A stretch of 64,000 nt of DNA from Pararhodobacter sp. CCB-MM2 (GTDB lineage Bacteria > Pseudomonadota > Alphaproteobacteria > Rhodobacterales > Rhodobacteraceae): positions 1 to 64,000 of the forward strand of contig NZ_LRRR01000007.1 in the NCBI RefSeq assembly GCF_001691415.1, given 5' to 3'. The notes beneath the pieces are model-generated. The model did no database searches. It saw only the letters and a list, made by a program, of their open reading frames with translations, and had not been told where the DNA came from. A program made the translations under genes and the position numbers. Position 1 is the stretch's first letter. Each line of letters opens with the position of its first letter. Shown in pieces: positions 60,547 to 64,000 of the stretch.

Positions 60547-61686
60547 ATGGACAGAAGATTGGGAGCGCTGGCCCTCGCCGCGCTGGTGATGGGGCATGTC
60601 GTCGGCATGGTGGACCTTGTGGCCCTACCGGTCTGGGTCGGCGCGCTGGTCGACCGCTACGGGTTTCAACCGCAGCAGGCGGGCGCGTTGGTGACGCTGT
60701 TCCTGCTGGGCGCGGTGGCCGCCAGCGTAACCTTGGCCCGCCGCTTTGGCCGGGGGAACGGGCGGGCCGTGGCCTCGGGCGGGTTTGCGGTGGCGGCGTT
60801 GGCGTTTCTCGCGGCCACGACCCAGACGGACTTCGTGCCGCTGGCGCTGTGTCACGCGCTGGCAGGGGTCGCGGTCGGCAGCGGGTTGTCGATGGTGCAT
60901 GGCGCGATCGGGCGCAGCGCCAGGCCGCATCGCAACTTCGCGCTGGCCAACGTCATGCTGGGCTTCTTCGCCATCGCCTTCCTCGGCGGGGTGCCGCAGC
61001 TGATGCTGGCGCAGGGGCCGCAGGCCTTGTTTCAGGTCTATGCCGCGGTCATGGCCCTCGCCGCACTGGCGTTGCTTTTGTTCTTCCGCGATCCGGGCGC
61101 GGGTCAGGCCGCTGCTGTGGGCGGTCCCCTGCCGCGGCCAGTGAAGCTGCTGGTCGCCGGGGTCTGCCTGATGACCTTCAACCAAGCGATGATCTTTTCC
61201 TTCGTCGAGGTGATCGGCGCCGCGCGGGGCTTTGCGCATGAGGCCGTCTTGGGCGCGCTACTGGCACTTGGGCTGGTGAATGCCCTGCTGGCCGGACCGG
61301 GTGCTGCGCTGCTGGAACACCGCTTGCCCGCCTTCACCGTGATCCGCGCAGGCGCCGTGGTGCAGGCGCTGTTGGCGCTGGTGATGGCGACGACGGGCGC
61401 CTTCCCGCTCTGGGCCGGGGTGACGGCGGTGTTCGTGGGGGTGCAGATCTTCACCCATCCCTTCGCCTTTGGGCTGTTGGCGGGCATGGACCGCTCGGGC
61501 CGGGTGGTGGCGGCTACGCCGGCGATGCTGATGATCGGCTCGGCCTTGGGGCCGGTAGTCGGCGGGGCGCTGGGGCAATCCTTGGGCTTCGGCGCGCTGG
61601 GTGTCGCGGCCTTGGCGCTGGGGGCGCTGGCCTTCACCTGCTTCACGCTGGCCCGCCGCGCGGCGCCCGAGGCGGTTCCGGCCTGA
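60547..61686 (+). CDS. MFS transporter
   Basis: The 379-residue protein starts at ATG 60547 after AGGGAGGA. It has about 12 hydrophobic segments, with LARRFGRGNGRAV between segments 2 and 3 in the place of the MFS motif A, and a central polar loop near residue 190. It closes the LysR-quercetinase-hydrolase operon and could import the aromatic substrate or export a product. The family is too broad to assign a substrate. Confidence 0.88.
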   Translation: MDRRLGALALAALVMGHVVGMVDLVALPVWVGALVDRYGFQPQQAGALVTLFLLGAVAASVTLARRFGRGNGRAVASGGFAVAALAFLAATTQTDFVPLALCHALAGVAVGSGLSMVHGAIGRSARPHRNFALANVMLGFFAIAFLGGVPQLMLAQGPQALFQVYAAVMALAALALLLFFRDPGAGQAAAVGGPLPRPVKLLVAGVCLMTFNQAMIFSFVEVIGAARGFAHEAVLGALLALGLVNALLAGPGAALLEHRLPAFTVIRAGAVVQALLALVMATTGAFPLWAGVTAVFVGVQIFTHPFAFGLLAGMDRSGRVVAATPAMLMIGSALGPVVGGALGQSLGFGALGVAALALGALAFTCFTLARRAAPEAVPA

Positions 61687-61690
61687 AGGG

Positions 61691-62716
61691 TCAGGACAGC
61701 GCGGCCAGTTCGGCGGCGCTGTCCGGCATCCGCGATAGGCTGGCCTCGATCCGCTCGCGCCAGCGCGGTCCGCGTGAAAGGGCGTCGGCATGGGCCTCGG
61801 CCAGATCGTCGGGCCGGTCCTGCGCCAGAATGCGGATCAACAGCGCCGCCTGCGCGCGGTCCTTCTCTGCCTTCAGCTGGTCGGGGCCGCCGATCCGCCG
61901 GTCGGCCACAATCAGCTTGTGGATCGCGTAACGCTCGGGCCGCGGGATCTGCACCAACACGCCCGAGCGGTAGAGGGCCACGGCATGGATCGGTTCGGCC
62001 AGCAGGAAGTTCAGATAGTTCAACGCCTGCGCGCTGACGCCGAGGGCGGGCAGGGGCTTCACCCGCTCGTCACCGAAGGCGGGCGTGAGGAATTCGACCA
62101 TCGCCGTGCCCCGGTTCTGACGCCATTTCCAGACCTGCCGGTCCTGCAACCCCGGCACTGGGTCGAATTTCAGCGCCTGCAGGATGTCGCCGGGATCTTC
62201 CTCGACCCGGTCGCCCAGAGCGACGGAAAGACGTTCAAAACTGGCGAAGTCGATGTCGCCGGTCTGCGCGAGGTCATCGGCGCCGAAGCGGACACCCAGT
62301 TCGCCCTGATACAGCGCGAAGGCGCCGGTGCCGATCAGCGTGCCGCCCAGTCGGAACAGCCCCGCGCGGGCAAAGGCATAAAGCAGCGAGCCGGTATCCC
62401 GGTCGGTCGCGACATAGCCCTCGGCCCGCAGGATGCGCGCCAGCCGGGTCATCGCGGCGCGACGTTCCTCGGCCCCGGCGCGGATCTCGGCGGCACGGGC
62501 AAGGCGGGCGCGCAGCTCGGGCGTGGCCTCGCCGAGGTACCGGCTGCGCATCTCGGTGCCGAGCCGGAACTTGTCATAGAGATAGACCCGCCCGTTGCGC
62601 GCCCGTTCCTCGAGGCTGCCCAGAAGCGCCGAGGCCTGTTCATCCAGATGCAGGCGCAGCAGGTCGGCATAGGCCACCTGCGCGATGCGGGAATGCGAGA
62701 CGGGGGTCGGGGTCAT
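61691..62716 (-). CDS. GSU2403-type nucleotidyltransferase-fold protein
   Basis: The 341-residue protein is read from ATG 62716; upstream in-frame codons run through palindromic DNA and lack support. After a helical N-terminal part (about 1-115) comes a nucleotidyltransferase-like core: LIGTGAFALYQGELGVRF (about 125-142) and the metal-type QTGDIDFASFE (about 150-160). YAIHKLIVADRR follows. It resembles the NTP_transf_8/GSU2403 family, distantly related to AbiEii-like toxins. No antitoxin-like gene is adjacent. Two strong palindromes lie directly upstream, implying tight regulation. It may be a stand-alone or orphan toxin-like enzyme; function unknown. Confidence 0.75.
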   Translation of the reverse strand: MTPTPVSHSRIAQVAYADLLRLHLDEQASALLGSLEERARNGRVYLYDKFRLGTEMRSRYLGEATPELRARLARAAEIRAGAEERRAAMTRLARILRAEGYVATDRDTGSLLYAFARAGLFRLGGTLIGTGAFALYQGELGVRFGADDLAQTGDIDFASFERLSVALGDRVEEDPGDILQALKFDPVPGLQDRQVWKWRQNRGTAMVEFLTPAFGDERVKPLPALGVSAQALNYLNFLLAEPIHAVALYRSGVLVQIPRPERYAIHKLIVADRRIGGPDQLKAEKDRAQAALLIRILAQDRPDDLAEAHADALSRGPRWRERIEASLSRMPDSAAELAALS

Positions 62717-62732
62717 AGGTGGCTCACGGCTG

Positions 62733-62795
62733 TGTGCAGCAAGTATATCCTTGCTGCACATCGACGCAAGTGCAGCAAGAAATCATTTGCTGCAC
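62733..62795. promoter_or_regulatory. Two tandem palindromes upstream of the nucleotidyltransferase
   Basis: TGTGCAGCAAG (62733-62743) and CTTGCTGCACA (62750-62760) form a perfect 11-bp inverted repeat with a six-base spacer. GTGCAGCAA (62770-62778) and TTGCTGCAC (62787-62795) form a second with eight bases. All four half-sites share the same 9-mer. They end 17 bases before the nucleotidyltransferase start. Confidence 0.75.
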
Positions 62796-62815
62796 ATAAG
62801 GGCAAGCACCTGGTT

Positions 62816-63568
62816 TCAGGCCGAAAAATGCTGCCGGACCAGCTCCAGCGTCTCGCGCAGTTCGACCTCGACCGTTTCGCGCATCGACAGGAAGCGCGGG
62901 GTCGGCACGGGCACGGAAATCGCGTGGATCTCGCCGTTGCGATCCCGGAACGCGCCGCCAAGGGCAGAGATCCCGATCGTATGCTCGTCGGCATCCTCGG
63001 CGATGCCGCGCGCCCGGATCTCGGCCAGCAGCGCCGCGAAGGCGGGCCAGTCCGCCTTGTGGTGCGCGCGCTTCCATTCGGCCTCGACCAGCGGGCGGGC
63101 CTCGGCATCGGGCAGCAGGGCCAGAGCAGCGCGACCGTTGGCGCTGGTGGTCAGCGGGAAGACATCGCCCACGGCCGAAATGGTGCGCAGCCGATGCGTG
63201 CCCGGCACCTGATCGAGGAAGATCATCCCCGCGCCGCGCAGCACCGACAGATCCGCCGTCTCGCCCAGACGACGCGAGAGTTCGGACAGGTGCAGCCGGC
63301 ATTCCTCGACGACGTTATAGCGCGTGGCTTCGGACAGCGCGGTGATCTCGGGCCCCAGACGGATCGAGCCGCCGGTCGAGGTGGCGATCACCAGCCGCTC
63401 GGCCTGCAGGGCGCCGACGATGCGCTGTACCGTAGAGCGAGGCAGATCGACCCGTTCGGCGATCTGGCCGAGGCTCATCCCCTCGGTGTTGTCGCGCAGC
63501 ACGCGCAGGATCGCCGCGGCGCGCGCGATGACCTGGATGCCCGATCGTCCCTGATCGCTGTCGCTCAT
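62816..63568 (-). CDS. IclR-family transcriptional regulator
   Basis: The 250-residue protein begins at ATG 63568 behind GGGAGGA. It has the N-terminal winged helix-turn-helix (LGQIAERVDLPRSTVQRIVG, about 33-52) and the GAF-like effector domain from about 80, with GRAALALLPDAEARPLVE and GISALGGAFRDRNGEI. It is divergent from the cyclase-family gene at 63749 over 180 bases, the common arrangement for IclR control of an aromatic or hydroxy-acid pathway gene. The ligand is not readable. Confidence 0.92.
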   Translation of the reverse strand: MSDSDQGRSGIQVIARAAAILRVLRDNTEGMSLGQIAERVDLPRSTVQRIVGALQAERLVIATSTGGSIRLGPEITALSEATRYNVVEECRLHLSELSRRLGETADLSVLRGAGMIFLDQVPGTHRLRTISAVGDVFPLTTSANGRAALALLPDAEARPLVEAEWKRAHHKADWPAFAALLAEIRARGIAEDADEHTIGISALGGAFRDRNGEIHAISVPVPTPRFLSMRETVEVELRETLELVRQHFSA

Positions 63569-63748
63569 GCCGTCCTCCCGTTCCTTGCCCGCATAGCAAT
63601 ACAGCAGAACAGGGCTGATCTGCAATGCGATACAGGTGTCCCAGAATCTTGTTGACGAGTCGCGACTTGCGTGTGTACCGTCTGGCGAACCGAACGCACC
63701 ATATTGCGGTGCAGCATCGGGGAAACGCATCGGAAGGGAGGAGCCGAT

Positions 63749-64000
63749 ATGGTCAAGGTCCGCGGCATCGAATTCGAGGGGAACCTCGACAACAGCATGG
63801 GTCTGGAATTCTACAACCTGAGCCACCGCTTCGGTTTCCAGAACCCGAACTGGCCGTATTTCGAGGATACGAAGATCGAGCGTATCCACTACATGGCGAA
63901 GTCGGGGGTGTTGTCGCAGCGTATCACGACGACCATGCATGCGACGACTCATATCGACGCGCCGGCGCATGTGGTGCAGGGCACGCCCTTCATCGACGAA
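63749..64000 (+). CDS. Cyclase-family hydrolase, N-terminal part (runs off the right edge)
   Basis: From ATG 63749, after GGGAGGAG, 84 residues are visible. They include YNLSHRFGFQNPNWPYFED and TTTMHATTHIDAPAHVVQG, the HxxTHxDxPxH metal motif of the cyclase family that holds kynurenine formamidase and isatin hydrolase. It is the second member of this family in the window, the other being the fused domain at 52733-53533. It is divergent from an IclR gene, its probable regulator. The substrate and C-terminal part are outside view. Confidence 0.88.
   Translation, partial: MVKVRGIEFEGNLDNSMGLEFYNLSHRFGFQNPNWPYFEDTKIERIHYMAKSGVLSQRITTTMHATTHIDAPAHVVQGTPFIDE

Noticed and set aside
62733..62795. 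A short CRISPR-like array
   Set aside because: The four similar 9-mers are two inverted pairs, not direct repeats with spacers, and fit operator palindromes.

Overview
The window is a GC-rich stretch of an alphaproteobacterial chromosome, most likely from a Rhodobacterales/Paracoccus-like organism. The evidence for that is the EtfB N-terminus at the left edge, the codon bias, and the mix of TRAP, TAXI-TRAP, tripartite tricarboxylate (TTT) and ABC uptake systems next to catabolic operons. This is inferred from content; no marker gene such as rRNA is present. I found no tRNA, rRNA, CRISPR array, insertion sequence or phage gene. The region is a chain of catabolic cassettes, each with its own regulator and usually its own importer.

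Layout. (1) 1-3741: start of etfB, a GcvA-like LysR gene and a covalent-FAD dimethylglycine/sarcosine dehydrogenase-type protein. (2) 3865-15730: a hydroxy-acid block. It holds a TTT transporter (tctC, esterase, tctB, tctA), an enolase-superfamily dehydratase, the tartrate set ttuC-ttuD-pyk, and two paralogous LysR genes. (3) 14762-19441: TAXI-TRAP transporter and an omega-amino-acid:pyruvate aminotransferase with a hairpin over its ribosome binding site. (4) 19494-40187: a 20-kb acyl-CoA catabolic region with three acyl-CoA dehydrogenases, three crotonases, two thiolases, two acyl-CoA ligases, an SDR, an APH-type kinase, a methylacyl-CoA racemase-like protein, two NPD-like flavoproteins, a quinone reductase and two TetR regulators. 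(5) 40635-43591: a DctQMP TRAP transporter. (6) 43939-54658: a peptide-type ABC importer, an M20 hydrolase, a GntR regulator, a kynureninase-like/formamidase-like fusion and a VOC-bicupin protein. (7) 54854-57430: a large MscS channel. (8) 57558-61686: NodD-like LysR, quercetinase-like bicupin, esterase, MFS transporter. (9) 61691-64000: a nucleotidyltransferase behind tandem palindromes, an IclR regulator and the start of a second cyclase-family gene.

How the genes fit together. In block 2 an imported hydroxy-diacid would be oxidised and decarboxylated by TtuC to glycerate, phosphorylated by TtuD, and finished by pyruvate kinase. In block 4 two operons share an 11-bp element at their promoters. 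Kinase plus ACAD11-like dehydrogenase suggests removal of a 4-hydroxy group from an acyl-CoA. The two crotonases there belong to families normally fused to an NAD-dependent dehydrogenase, but lack that domain; a separate SDR can supply the activity. In block 6 a 13-bp sequence is repeated upstream of the ABC operon and the fusion gene, next to the GntR gene, suggesting one regulon for uptake, deacylation, kynurenine-like cleavage and oxygenation of a compound I cannot name. In block 8 a nod-box-like element lies between a NodD-like gene and the quercetinase, suggesting a flavonoid-responsive catabolic operon.
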